A DNA stretch of 64,000 nt from Shewanella maritima (GTDB lineage: Bacteria > Pseudomonadota > Gammaproteobacteria > Enterobacterales > Shewanellaceae), in NCBI RefSeq assembly GCF_004295345.1, contig NZ_CP036200.1, positions 4,341,501 through 4,405,500 on the forward strand, written 5' to 3'. Position 1 is the first letter of the stretch; each line of letters starts with the position of its first letter. A program made the position numbers and the translations under genes. Shown in pieces: positions 1-9,083 of this stretch. The notes beneath the pieces were generated by a model. That model worked only from the letters and a program-made list of their open reading frames with translations, did no database searches and was not told the DNA's origin.

Positions 1-44
1 TTTAGTGTCCATTCTTTATTGAACTGATTAGCAGTCGTTAGCGT

Positions 45-1379
45 TTATTTTTGGAACTGGTAAACGCTGCCAAGTTTTAAGACTTGGGTTAATTCATCAA
101 GTGCGGTGCGCGACTCTATAATTAACTGTGGGTCAGCTAAATCAGCAACCGTTAGCGTATCGCGATAGTGCTTATCTACCCAGGTATTTAAGCGAGTAAA
201 TAGTGCATCATTCATTAAGGTGTGTTGGTTAACCGCAGCCACTTCTTGCTCGTTCATTGCTACACGTAAACGCAGACAAGCTGGGCCGCCACCATTCTGC
301 ATGCTTTGCTTCACGTCATAGTAGCGCACTTGCTTAATCGGTGTGCCAAGTGTCACTAGCTCGTTTAGATAAGCGTGAACCGCTGGGTTTTCTTCACAAT
401 CTGTTGGCGCAATGATCGCCATTTCACCGTTTGGTAGGGTGATGATTTGCGTGTTGAACAGGTAGCTCTTAACCGCATCTTGAATTGAAACCTGCTCAGT
501 TGCCACTTTCACAAAGTGTACGTCAGCGTTCATTTTTCGGCGGATTTCATCAAACTTAGCTGCCGTATCTACAAATGCCTGTTCGTGGTAGAACAGCACA
601 TTTTGGTTGCCCACAGAAATAACGTCGTTATGGAATACACCCTGGTCAATGACATCAGGATTTTGCTGCATGAATACGCAGCTTTCATCATCTAATTGAT
701 GCAAACGCGCAACAGCTTGAGAAGCTTCAAGGGTTTGACGGGCAGGGAATTTCTTTGGCTTAGGCGCATTTGGGTTCATCGCCTGTTGGCCGTATACAAA
801 TAGCTCAACGCCAGCGTGACCATAATCGCTACATAGGCGCGTATGGTTTGCAGCACCTTCGTCACCAAAGCTTGCATGCTCAGGTAAATGTTGGTGATGC
901 TGGAAGTGTTTCTCATCGCTAAATGTTGCTTTTAAGATGTTGCCGGTAGTTGTTGGCTCGATTGAGCGGTGAAGCTTGTCAACCAGATTCGCTGGAGTGA
1001 AGTGTACTTTACCATTACGAGTATCGGCTGATGGCGATACGGTTGCAGCGTTTGCCGTCCACATACTTGACGCGCTGCAGCAGGCATTTAATAGCATAGG
1101 TGCTTGTTTAGCTGCTTGGGTTAACACTTCCGCGTCACTGCCGCTAAAGCCCATACGACGAAGCGAATAAAGATCAGGACGCTCTTGCGGCGCTAATACA
1201 CCTTGAACCATGCCTAAGTCAGCCAAGGCTTTTGCTTTGGCTAAGCCTTGCTTGGCAGCGGCTTTTGGGTTTGATGCTTGCGCAGCGTTGCTATAAGAGG
1301 CTACGTTACCAAAAGATAAGCCAGCATAGTTGTGGGTTGGGCCAACCAGTCCATCAAAGTTCGCTTCGAAGTGTTTCAT
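45..1379 (-). CDS. astB: N-succinylarginine dihydrolase
   Basis: Second enzyme of the arginine succinyltransferase (AST) pathway; it hydrolyses N2-succinylarginine to succinylornithine, ammonia and CO2 in the cytoplasm. The 444-residue length is typical. Family landmarks are visible: N-terminal [18 protein letters not shown], the acidic GDEGAANH segment (catalytic Glu, about residue 174), a His in [11 protein letters not shown] (about 249), and [11 protein letters not shown] with the nucleophilic Cys near residue 370. The start ATG fits the conserved N terminus. It stands alone here: the rest of the AST operon is not in the window, and the neighbour is divergent topA. No frame damage seen. 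Confidence 0.97.
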   Translation of the reverse strand: MKHFEANFDGLVGPTHNYAGLSFGNVASYSNAAQASNPKAAAKQGLAKAKALADLGMVQGVLAPQERPDLYSLRRMGFSGSDAEVLTQAAKQAPMLLNACCSASSMWTANAATVSPSADTRNGKVHFTPANLVDKLHRSIEPTTTGNILKATFSDEKHFQHHQHLPEHASFGDEGAANHTRLCSDYGHAGVELFVYGQQAMNPNAPKPKKFPARQTLEASQAVARLHQLDDESCVFMQQNPDVIDQGVFHNDVISVGNQNVLFYHEQAFVDTAAKFDEIRRKMNADVHFVKVATEQVSIQDAVKSYLFNTQIITLPNGEMAIIAPTDCEENPAVHAYLNELVTLGTPIKQVRYYDVKQSMQNGGGPACLRLRVAMNEQEVAAVNQHTLMNDALFTRLNTWVDKHYRDTLTVADLADPQLIIESRTALDELTQVLKLGSVYQFQK

Positions 1380-1803
1380 TCGTATTCCTTGAAGTCAGTG
1401 AATTATTGTAATTATGGGGGCAAACTGCCGTGATTAGCGAGTTTTTGCAACAAAAGTCTATTGCATAAAAATAGAACTTCGCCACCGAATGTTTTGCACA
1501 ATACTGCATCTCAGTGGTTGCTAATTTACCGCCAGTATACTCATGCGCAAGGGCTTCACAAGTCGTACTATTTTTGTCCAATATAATAAAAGTGACTAAA
1601 AATGCACAATAGTGATTGCTTGTTAGGTAAATATGAAATATTACTTTTTAATAACGCAAAAAATTTTTTTACATTTTTTTAATTTGATTAAAAAATGGCA
1701 CACTGGACACATAAAAACGCGATTAACTTGAAACTCGCGGCGCAACACTCTATATATGTAACCAATTTTCTATCCTTTGAGACTATTTGGCGTAAATTAA
1801 TTT
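1380..1803. promoter_or_regulatory. astB/topA divergent intergenic region
   Basis: A 424-bp AT-rich gap between divergent genes. It has a strongly A/T-homopolymeric stretch around 1650-1695 (bent-DNA-like). The only clear signal is the topA promoter listed separately. A 75-codon frame on the minus strand here has no ribosome site and an implausible composition, so I do not call a gene. Confidence 0.5.
1728..1756 (+). promoter_or_regulatory. predicted sigma-70 promoter of topA
   Basis: TTGAAA at 1728-1733 and TATATA at 1751-1756 are separated by exactly 17 bp, about 50 bp upstream of the topA ATG. This is a near-consensus housekeeping promoter. The ATG itself has only a poor Shine-Dalgarno sequence. 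Confidence 0.6.
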
Positions 1804-4457
1804 ATGGGTAAATCGCTAGTTATTGTCGAATCACCGGCCAAAGCCAAGACAATCAACAAATATCTTGGTAAAGAATACATCGTTAAGTCGAGTGTAGGTC
1901 ACGTCCGTGATTTGCCAACGTCGTCGACATCAGATGGCAGCAAGGGCGGCAAAACTGCTGCTGAAGTGCGCAAAATGTCACCTGAAGAAAAAGCCAAATA
2001 TAAGAAAGCACGTGATCAAAAAGCCTTGGTTGCTCGCATGGGGTTAACCCTGAAAAGTCTTGGGCGGCTAAGTATCAAATTCTTCCCGGCAAAGAAAAAG
2101 TCGTAAAAGAACTTAAAACCCTTGCAGAGTCAGCTGACCAAATCTATCTCGCAACCGATTTGGACCGCGAAGGGGAAGCCATTGCCTGGCACTTGCAAGA
2201 AATTATCGGCGGTGAAGACTCACGCTATCAACGCGTAGTGTTCAACGAGATCACTAAATCTGCGATTCAAGATGCATTTAGTAAACCATCGGCACTTGAT
2301 ACCAATATGGTTAATGCTCAACAAGCACGTCGTTTTCTCGACCGTGTTGTGGGCTTTATGGTGTCACCATTATTATGGAAAAAAGTAGCACGTGGTTTAT
2401 CAGCAGGGCGTGTGCAATCAGTTGCTGTACGCTTAGTGGTAGAGCGTGAAGGCGAGATTAAAGCCTTTGTTCCTGAAGAGTTTTGGGACATTCATGCCAA
2501 GCTAAATACCAGCAGTGCTGAAGCGCTAAAAATGCAGGTCAGCAAGTATCAATCTGCGGCATTTAACCCGATTAATGAAGCGCAAGCACAAGTTGCCGTT
2601 GATGCGCTGAAAGACGCAAGCTTTACGGTTACTGGCCGTGAAGACAAAGCAACGTCAAGCAGACCGTCTGCACCTTATATTACTTCAACACTGCAGCAAG
2701 CGGCATCAACCCGTTTAGGCTTTGGCGTGAAGAAAACCATGATGATGGCGCAGCGCCTATACGAGGCCGGTCACATCACTTATATGCGTACCGACTCGAC
2801 CAACTTAAGCCAAGAAGCACTGGATAATGTGCGTGAGCTGATCGGCGGCGAGTATGGTGATAAGTACCTACCGAAAGATCCTATTCGTTACGGTAGCAAA
2901 GAAGGCGCGCAAGAGGCGCACGAAGCGATTCGTCCATCGAATGTTAAAGTGAAGTCTGCTTCATTGACTGACATGGAGCGTGATGCGCAGCGCCTGTATG
3001 AACTAATTTGGCGTCAGTTTGTTGCGTGTCAGATGACACCTGCAAAATACGATGCAACGCGTTTAACTGTTACCGCTGGCGATTACGAGCTGAAAGCCAG
3101 TGGACGTACCTTGCGCTTTGATGGTTGGACGCGCGTGCAGCCGCCAATGAGCAAGAAAAACGAAGAAGACAACACCTTGCCAGTGGTTGAAAAGGGCGAT
3201 AGTTTAACCCTTGCAGACCTAATGCCTAAGCAGCACTTTACCAAGCCGCCTGCACGTTACAGTGAAGCATCGCTAGTAAAAGAGCTAGAAAAGCGTGGTA
3301 TTGGCCGTCCATCAACTTACGCTACTATTATTTCGACTATTCAAGACCGTGGTTACGTGAAAGTTGAAAATCGCCGTTTCTTCGCTGAGAAGATGGGTGA
3401 GATTGTCAGCGAGCGTCTGGTAGATAGCTTTAATGATTTAATGAGCTACGACTTTACCGCTGGCATGGAGCAAACACTTGATGATGTGGCTCAAGGTAAG
3501 CTTGATTGGAAGAAGGTACTCGACGGTTTCTATGGTGATTTTACCAAGCAACTAGGTAAAGCTGAGTTAGCCCCTGAAGAAGGCGGTATGCGCCCGAATG
3601 AGATGGTCGTCACTGACATTGAGTGCCCGACATGTGGTCGTCCAATGGGTATTCGTACTGGTTCAACGGGTGTATTCCTAGGTTGTTCTGGTTATGCATT
3701 ACCACCAAAAGAGCGCTGCAAAACCACACTTAACTTAACGCCAGGTGAAGAAGCGGTAAGTGACACCGAAGAAGGTGAAACTGATGCACTGCGCGCTAAG
3801 AAGCGTTGTAAAATCTGCGGCACCGCCATGGACAGCTACCTAATCGATGAGAAGCGTAAACTGCATGTGTGTGGTAATAACCCAACATGTGAAGGCTTTG
3901 ACGTCGAAGAAGGCACCTTTAAGATCAAGGGTTACGATGGTCCTATCATTGAGTGCGACAAGTGCGGCAGTGATATGGAGCTGAAGAATGGCCGTTTTGG
4001 TAAGTACTTTGGTTGTACTAACCCAGATTGTAAGAACACCCGTAAACTGCTGAAAAGCGGTGAAGCGGCGCCACCAAAGGAAGATCCTATCTTCTTGCCA
4101 GAGCTAAAATGTACTAAGTCAGATGCGCACTTTGTACTACGTGATGGCGCAGCAGGTATCTTCTTAGCGGCTAGCACCTTCCCGAAATCGCGCGAAACCC
4201 GTGCGCCTTTGGTTGAAGAGCTGGTTAAATACCGTGAGTTACTATGGCCTAAGTACCAGTTCTTAGCTGATGCACCGGTGAAAGATGACGACGGTAACCC
4301 AACGCTGGTGAAGTTTAGCCGTAAGACCAAAGAGCAATACGTTGCCAGTGAGAAAGACGGTAAAGCCACAGGTTGGTCAGCTAAGTTTATCGCAGGTAAA
4401 TGGGTTGCTGAAAACACCAAGAAGAAACCAAAAGCGAAAGCTAAAAAGGCTTCATAA
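1804..4457 (+). CDS. topA: DNA topoisomerase I, reading frame broken by one missing base
   Basis: Type IA topoisomerase that relaxes negative supercoils. The Toprim start [12 protein letters not shown] is at the N terminus, the acidic DLDREGEA triad lies around 2157-2177, the active-site Tyr is in [12 protein letters not shown] (codon at 2781), and three C-terminal zinc ribbons follow (CPTCG, CKICG, CDKCG). As given, the frame fails at a G run at 2040-2043: the first part stops at 2106, while the next frame continues with [19 protein letters not shown] and the rest of the enzyme. Adding one G there restores an uninterrupted protein of about 884 residues, a normal length. Because topA is close to essential and everything else is intact, an assembly homopolymer error is the likeliest cause. 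Confidence 0.93.
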
Positions 4458-4488
4458 CTGAGTCTATTGGTTTAGTCGATTAGCTATT

Positions 4489-4526
4489 AAATGCCACTGA
4501 TTGAGTCATCATTCAGTGGCATTTTT
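4489..4526 (+). terminator. rho-independent terminator of topA
   Basis: AAATGCCACTGA and TCAGTGGCATTTTT form a 12-bp stem around a 12-nt loop, followed by T residues, just after the topA stop. The mirror image also has Ts, so it may serve the convergent AraC gene too. Confidence 0.85.
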
Positions 4527-4535
4527 GTGTGCGCT

Positions 4536-5585
4536 TTAGCGTTTGCGATAGGCACTAGGTGGCACGCCTGTCCATTGTTTAAAGGTGCGGGTGAAAGGGC
4601 TGGTTTCTGCAAATCCTAAATAATGGCTGATTTGCTCTATCGACAGTTCACTGTGAGCGAGTAGCTCAATGGCCTTGTCGCGCTTGAGTTGATTCTTTAA
4701 CGCGATAAAGCTATTGCCCTCATCGCTCAATCTTCTTTGTAAGGTATAAGGTGCAAGGTTAAGCTTGGCTGCGACTTTATCTAAGCTTGGGAGCTCAGGT
4801 ATTTCGGGTATTTGCGCTTGTAGCGTACTTTGCAGTATTTTTCCCACTCGGGCAGAGTAACTTTGGCTGTGAAACTGCAGCATCAACAAGTTTGCAATAG
4901 GGTTTGTTAGCAGCTGCTCAAGTGCTGCTAAGCCGCGTTTATTTTCTTTTACGAGTAAGCGTTTGTCGAAACTGAGCTTAGCTCTCGGTGCGTTAAACTT
5001 AATGGGTGCGCCGTAAAAGACCAATGCGTAGTCTCTCGCGTGCACAGGCGCAGCAAAGGGCAATTCAATCGCTGTGATGGGTATAATCGACTGACTGTAC
5101 CAACTGAGCATGCGGTGAATAAAGAACAAGCCAAACTCATACACAAATAGCTGTGATTGCAAAGCTAAATCTAGTTTTGGCAGCGATACCTGACATTCAT
5201 CTGCAACGATTTCAATCTCAATACTTAAGTCATTGCCCATCACCTGATTATATTGCTTGAGGCGTTTTAGCACGTGCTCAAGGTTTTTAGCGGTGATCAT
5301 AAAGTGGCTCATTATCGCGAAATTGCCAATCGGCAAAATCTGCTCGCCATGTCCGAGTAACTCATCTTTACCCGCAAGCATTAACTGAGTGATCAACTCG
5401 CCATACTGGCGCAGTGAGATACGTGCACTTGGCTGCATGAGTAATTGGCTCGGGATACGACATTGCTGCAGAATGTTGGATTTCTCATCATCGCTAATTG
5501 GCACTTTGGCTAGTGCGGTTTGCGCGAATGCCACGCTGATCGAGATATTATTGATTGAGACGTTGTTGCTTGAATGACTTACCAT
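4536..5585 (-). CDS. AraC family transcriptional regulator
   Basis: 349 residues. The N-terminal two thirds resemble the arabinose-binding-like sensor of the OruR/ArgR-type AraC subgroup. The C-terminal 80-90 residues form the double helix-turn-helix: LDKVAAKLNLAPYTLQRRL, then EQISHYLGFAETSPFTRTFKQWTG, ending PSAYRKR. It is transcribed divergently from a nitronate monooxygenase, with about 155 bp between them that hold repeated GTGTCA hexamers, so control of that neighbour is the simplest inference. The effector cannot be told from sequence. Confidence 0.92.
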   Translation of the reverse strand: MVSHSSNNVSINNISISVAFAQTALAKVPISDDEKSNILQQCRIPSQLLMQPSARISLRQYGELITQLMLAGKDELLGHGEQILPIGNFAIMSHFMITAKNLEHVLKRLKQYNQVMGNDLSIEIEIVADECQVSLPKLDLALQSQLFVYEFGLFFIHRMLSWYSQSIIPITAIELPFAAPVHARDYALVFYGAPIKFNAPRAKLSFDKRLLVKENKRGLAALEQLLTNPIANLLMLQFHSQSYSARVGKILQSTLQAQIPEIPELPSLDKVAAKLNLAPYTLQRRLSDEGNSFIALKNQLKRDKAIELLAHSELSIEQISHYLGFAETSPFTRTFKQWTGVPPSAYRKR

Positions 5586-5600
5586 AGGTTTTGTTTATTG

Positions 5601-5679
5601 GTGTCAATTTATAAGGAGTATTTATCTATATTTAGGCAAATGTTGTTATAAAGTGTCAAGTTTATGTGATGTGGTGTCA
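5601..5679. promoter_or_regulatory. candidate AraC-type operator half-sites (GTGTCA direct repeats)
   Basis: The hexamer GTGTCA occurs at 5601, 5653 and 5674 in the gap between the AraC gene and the nitronate monooxygenase. The last two are 21 bp apart, two helical turns, the spacing expected of an AraC-family dimer site. This is inference from repeat spacing only. Confidence 0.4.
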
Positions 5680-5739
5680 TTCTTTTTATCTTGTAACGAT
5701 GAATAATAAAGGTGTACTCAATAACAAGGAAATCTGGTA

Positions 5740-6711
5740 ATGGCTGTTCCTCCAATTTTAAAACAAGGTTTATCTGTGCCAGCAGTCGCTGCGCCGCTAT
5801 TTATTATTTCTGGCCCTGAGCTGGTCATTGCCCAATGTAAGGCGGGCATTGTAGGCTCATTCCCGTCACTAAACGCGAGAGGCGAGGGTGAGTTTGAAAA
5901 ATGGCTTATTCAAATTACCGAAGAGTTAGCAACGTACAATAAGGCAAACCCAGACAAGCCAGCAGCGCCTTTTGCGGTTAATCAGATTGTGCACCGCTCG
6001 AACAATCGCTTAGAAGAAGATTTAGCCCTGTGTGTTAAGTACAAGGTGCCGATTGTGATCACCTCTTTGGGCGCGCGCGTCGAAGTGAATGAAGCTGTGC
6101 ATTCATATGGCGGAATTGTATTGCATGATATCATCAATAATACCTTTGCAAAGAAGGCCATTGCCAAGGGTGCAGATGGTTTAATTGCAGTGGCTGCAGG
6201 CGCAGGTGGCCATGCAGGCACCCAATCGCCACTGGCACTTATTTCAGAAATTCGTGAATGGTTTGATGGCCCGTTATTATTATCTGGCTCAATTGCCAAC
6301 GGCGATTCTATTTTGGCTGCACAGGCGATGGGCGCAGACCTAGGTTATATTGGCTCTGCGTTTATCTCGACCAAGGAAGCGCGCGCACTAGAAGATTACA
6401 AACAGTGTATTGTCGATAGTAGCGCTGAAGACATAGTGTACAGCAACCTATTTACTGGTATTCATGGTAACTACCTAAAGCCATCGATTGTTAACGCTGG
6501 TATGGACCCTGACAATTTGCCTGAAAGTGACCCAAGCAAGATGGATTTTGGCTCAGGTGGTAATACCGATAAGAAAGCCTGGAAAGATATCTGGGGTTGC
6601 GGGCAAGGGATCGGCGCGATTAAAAAGGTACAAAGCGCAGGTGATTTGGTAGCGGATTTAAAGCAGCAATATGACGCAGCATTTGCTCGCCTCGCTAACC
6701 TTCAGGGCTAA
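5740..6711 (+). CDS. nitronate monooxygenase (NMO/2-nitropropane dioxygenase family)
   Basis: FMN-dependent TIM-barrel enzyme that oxidises alkyl nitronates (for example propionate 3-nitronate) to aldehydes or ketones plus nitrite. 323 residues, normal for the family. Visible features are N-terminal PLFIISGPELVIAQCKAGIVG, the FMN/active-site segment VAAGAGGHAGTQSP (with the usual His) and the phosphate-binding LLSGSIANGDSILAAQAMGAD. An AAGGAAAT ribosome site precedes the ATG. It is probably controlled by the divergent AraC regulator. The natural substrate is unknown; detoxification is the usual assumption. Confidence 0.9.
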   Translation: MAVPPILKQGLSVPAVAAPLFIISGPELVIAQCKAGIVGSFPSLNARGEGEFEKWLIQITEELATYNKANPDKPAAPFAVNQIVHRSNNRLEEDLALCVKYKVPIVITSLGARVEVNEAVHSYGGIVLHDIINNTFAKKAIAKGADGLIAVAAGAGGHAGTQSPLALISEIREWFDGPLLLSGSIANGDSILAAQAMGADLGYIGSAFISTKEARALEDYKQCIVDSSAEDIVYSNLFTGIHGNYLKPSIVNAGMDPDNLPESDPSKMDFGSGGNTDKKAWKDIWGCGQGIGAIKKVQSAGDLVADLKQQYDAAFARLANLQG

Positions 6712-6801
6712 ATTCTAGAGTTAATTTTAGCGCTAATGTTCAGAGCTGGCTTTTAGCATCAATCTTTAAAGCTAGCCTTTAGCTTTAGAAATGACGTAAT
6801 T

Positions 6802-6848
6802 AAATGCCTGGGCTGGCTCTATAACATGAGTCAATCCCAGGCATTTTT
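6802..6848 (+). terminator. rho-independent terminator after nitronate monooxygenase
   Basis: AAATGCCTGGG pairs with CCCAGGCATTTTT, giving an 11-bp stem with a T tract. Confidence 0.8.
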
Positions 6849-6882
6849 GTTTGAACTTCAGCTATTTCTATTAACGATTCAG

Positions 6883-6912
6883 CTAAGCCTAAGCCTAAGC
6901 CTAAGCCTCAGC
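6883..6912. repeat. hexanucleotide tandem repeat CTAAGC
   Basis: Four perfect copies of CTAAGC and a fifth imperfect one (CTCAGC), ending two bases before the stop codon of the racemase gene. A slipped-strand microsatellite in the 3' untranslated region; no coding effect seen. Confidence 0.8.
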
Positions 6913-6914
6913 AA

Positions 6915-7607
6915 TCACGATAGGATGAAATTAACCGCAGCGCTGGCATGCAGTGACGTGGTATCAAATAATGGCAGCTGGCAATCGGCTTGTTGAACCA
7001 AAAGGCCGATTTCTGTGCAACCTAAAATTACCCCTTGCGCGCCTTGCTCTTCGAGCTTTCTGATAACATCAAGATAAATTTGCTTCGACTCAGTCTTAAT
7101 CACGCCATGGCAAAGCTCTTGATAAATTATGTCGTGCACTAGCTGCATATCTTTGTCATCAGGTGTTACAACGTCAATGGCAAACCTGTCTTCAAGGCGC
7201 TGTTTATAAAACGCTTCGCGCATGGTAAAGCCTGTGCCAAGCAACCCCACCTTGTTGATGCCTTGTGAGTGCAAGGCCTGCGCTGTTGGGTCTACGATGT
7301 GCAGCAGCGGCACGGTAACCGCTTTTGCTACACCTGCGGCAACTTTATGCATGGTGTTGGTACAAATCACAATTGCATCAGCACCTGCAAGCTGCAGCGC
7401 TTGCGCAGCCTCTGCTAAGCTTTGCGTTGCCTGCAGCCATTCACCTTGAGATTGCATTTGCGCTATAGGTGCAAAATCGACACTGTTAAGAAGAATCTTG
7501 GCGCTGTGTAATCCGCCAAGGCGCTCACCAACTTCGGTGTTAATTAGCTGATAATAACTCATGGTTGACTGCCAACTCATGCCGCCAATAAGGCCAATGG
7601 TTTTCAT
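6915..7607 (-). CDS. aspartate/glutamate racemase family protein
   Basis: 230 residues of the cofactor-independent Asp/Glu racemase superfamily (YgeA/RacD type). It starts with GLIGGMSWQSTMSYY. Both catalytic cysteines of the two-base mechanism are present, in CTNTMH (about residue 83) and GCTEIGLL (about 195). Likely reaction: racemisation of aspartate, glutamate or a related amino acid. It is followed upstream by a metallo-hydrolase gene in the same orientation, 58 bp apart. Substrate specificity cannot be assigned. Confidence 0.9.
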   Translation of the reverse strand: MKTIGLIGGMSWQSTMSYYQLINTEVGERLGGLHSAKILLNSVDFAPIAQMQSQGEWLQATQSLAEAAQALQLAGADAIVICTNTMHKVAAGVAKAVTVPLLHIVDPTAQALHSQGINKVGLLGTGFTMREAFYKQRLEDRFAIDVVTPDDKDMQLVHDIIYQELCHGVIKTESKQIYLDVIRKLEEQGAQGVILGCTEIGLLVQQADCQLPLFDTTSLHASAAVNFILS

Positions 7608-7665
7608 TAAATTTTTACCTCAATAGACACTTCGTCACATTGTAATAATGACCATTGTTAATTGG

Positions 7666-8640
7666 CTACTTACTTAGGTCGTTATACAAGGTATCAATCC
7701 ACCTTTTCTCGGTGATAAACCGCCAGCCCCAGCTTTTGTATTTCTCTGGCACGCCTGCTGCGTGGATTTGCTCCAATGATTTACCCGCCTGAATTTGTCC
7801 TCGCATCCAGTTAATGCTGTCATCAAGCATATGCTTAAACTCGCGAAGCTCAGCTTTACTGGCCATTTCGCCATGGCCTGGAATGATTTGAATGTCGTCT
7901 GGGATCTTAAGTAGGATCTTTGCGATGTTATCACGATAGCCCATTACAGAGCCGCCGCCTTTTAAATCTACGTAAGGGAAGCGGTCTTTAAAGTACAAAT
8001 CGCCCATGTGGATAACATTACTTTGCTGCCAGTGCACAACACTGTCGCCATCGGTATGACCCGCACCAAGATGAATGACGTCTAAAGTGTCATTGTTAAA
8101 ATGAATATGGATGCCCTGATCATAGGTGATAACAGGCAGTGCAGTTTTAGGTGTTTTTGGGTTATCACTTAAACGTTTCAGTACGTTGTGATGGGCGAGT
8201 ATGGTGCCATGCTCGCCGAAATGGCTATTGCCGCCAGTATGATCGCCGTGATAGTGGGTATTAATCACGTATTTGGGTCTTGCATCAGCTTTGCCACCGC
8301 CTTGTTGATGTAAGTGACGTAGTGCCCGCTCAATTTTACCTGCTAGCGGCGCAAATTGATCGTCAATAATTAGCAGTCCATCTTCACCACTTGAAACCCC
8401 TATATTGCCGCCAGAGCCAGTCAGCAGATACACACTGTCGGTAAGCTTGGTTGCACTAATCTCAACATCTTTAAATCTGTCATCATCAGCCTTTGCTGAA
8501 AAAATTGATAAAGCAGTGAGCAACAATGCAAAGCTCACCAGAATAGGGCGCGTACGATTGTTACCTTGGAGCTTGTTTGGCAATCTTGATTTGCTAGAAA
8601 ATGGTTGAACGCGTGAAGATGGCGCTAGGGATGGCTTCAT
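7666..8640 (-). CDS. secreted MBL-fold metallo-hydrolase
   Basis: 324 residues. A basic N terminus is followed by a hydrophobic stretch (PILVSFALLLTALSIFSAKA) that looks like a signal peptide, so the enzyme is probably periplasmic. The metallo-beta-lactamase fold is marked by NTHYHGDHTGGN (HxHxDH zinc site), GAGHTDGDSVVHW, HMGDLYF and the last metal-ligand motif IPGHGEMA. This class of exported MBL proteins includes class B-like hydrolases of unknown substrate; I see nothing that proves beta-lactamase activity. Confidence 0.9.
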   Translation of the reverse strand: MKPSLAPSSRVQPFSSKSRLPNKLQGNNRTRPILVSFALLLTALSIFSAKADDDRFKDVEISATKLTDSVYLLTGSGGNIGVSSGEDGLLIIDDQFAPLAGKIERALRHLHQQGGGKADARPKYVINTHYHGDHTGGNSHFGEHGTILAHHNVLKRLSDNPKTPKTALPVITYDQGIHIHFNNDTLDVIHLGAGHTDGDSVVHWQQSNVIHMGDLYFKDRFPYVDLKGGGSVMGYRDNIAKILLKIPDDIQIIPGHGEMASKAELREFKHMLDDSINWMRGQIQAGKSLEQIHAAGVPEKYKSWGWRFITEKRWIDTLYNDLSK

Positions 8641-9083
8641 AGGGCTTCCTTATTAGTTAACCTGAGCTAGGGATAATAAATCGGTTTCTAACGGCTATTT
8701 TTGCCCATTTCTTCGTTGAAGCTACTTGCAATAGACTAGCTATTGACGCGTAGCTTCGCCTTGAACTAAACAAAGCTAGCTCGCTAGAAACTAAATGCCA
8801 GGTATAACTCTGAGCTAGAGAGTTATTGGCGCTTCCTTACCCCAAGTTCAGGTTTAATTATTATTTTCTCTTGAGTCTGTTGATGCATAGGCTAGGCTTT
8901 CGTAAAACCTAAAAGCTGGCCGCATATACAACTTAGCTGCAAATACGTAAAAAAACACCTAAACGATCAGCACAGCGTCTCGTTTAGGTGTTTGGTGGTT
9001 CGCTAAGGGGTAAACTTATCGTAAATCAGAAGGATAAAACCCTTGTTCTAACGCATCGCCCTAATTAATAGTCCTAACAGGCA
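8641..9083. other. intergenic region with RND-operon terminator
   Basis: A 443-bp gap. The only structured element is the terminator at 8953-8993. The rest has several scattered GCTAG-rich short palindromes (around 8740-8820) and no credible frame. Confidence 0.5.
8953..8993 (-). terminator. rho-independent terminator of the RND efflux operon
   Basis: AAACACCTAAACGA and TCGTTTAGGTGTTT form a 14-bp stem. Read on the minus strand it is followed by a run of T residues, 90 bp after the last RND gene. Confidence 0.85.

Noticed and set aside
1354..1581. 75-codon minus-strand frame upstream of astB
   Set aside because: Overlaps the astB start, lacks a ribosome site and has implausible composition.
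7674..7934. 86-codon frame in another phase of the MBL-fold gene
   Set aside because: It runs inside the metal-hydrolase gene, whose own frame is intact with all motifs; coincidence.
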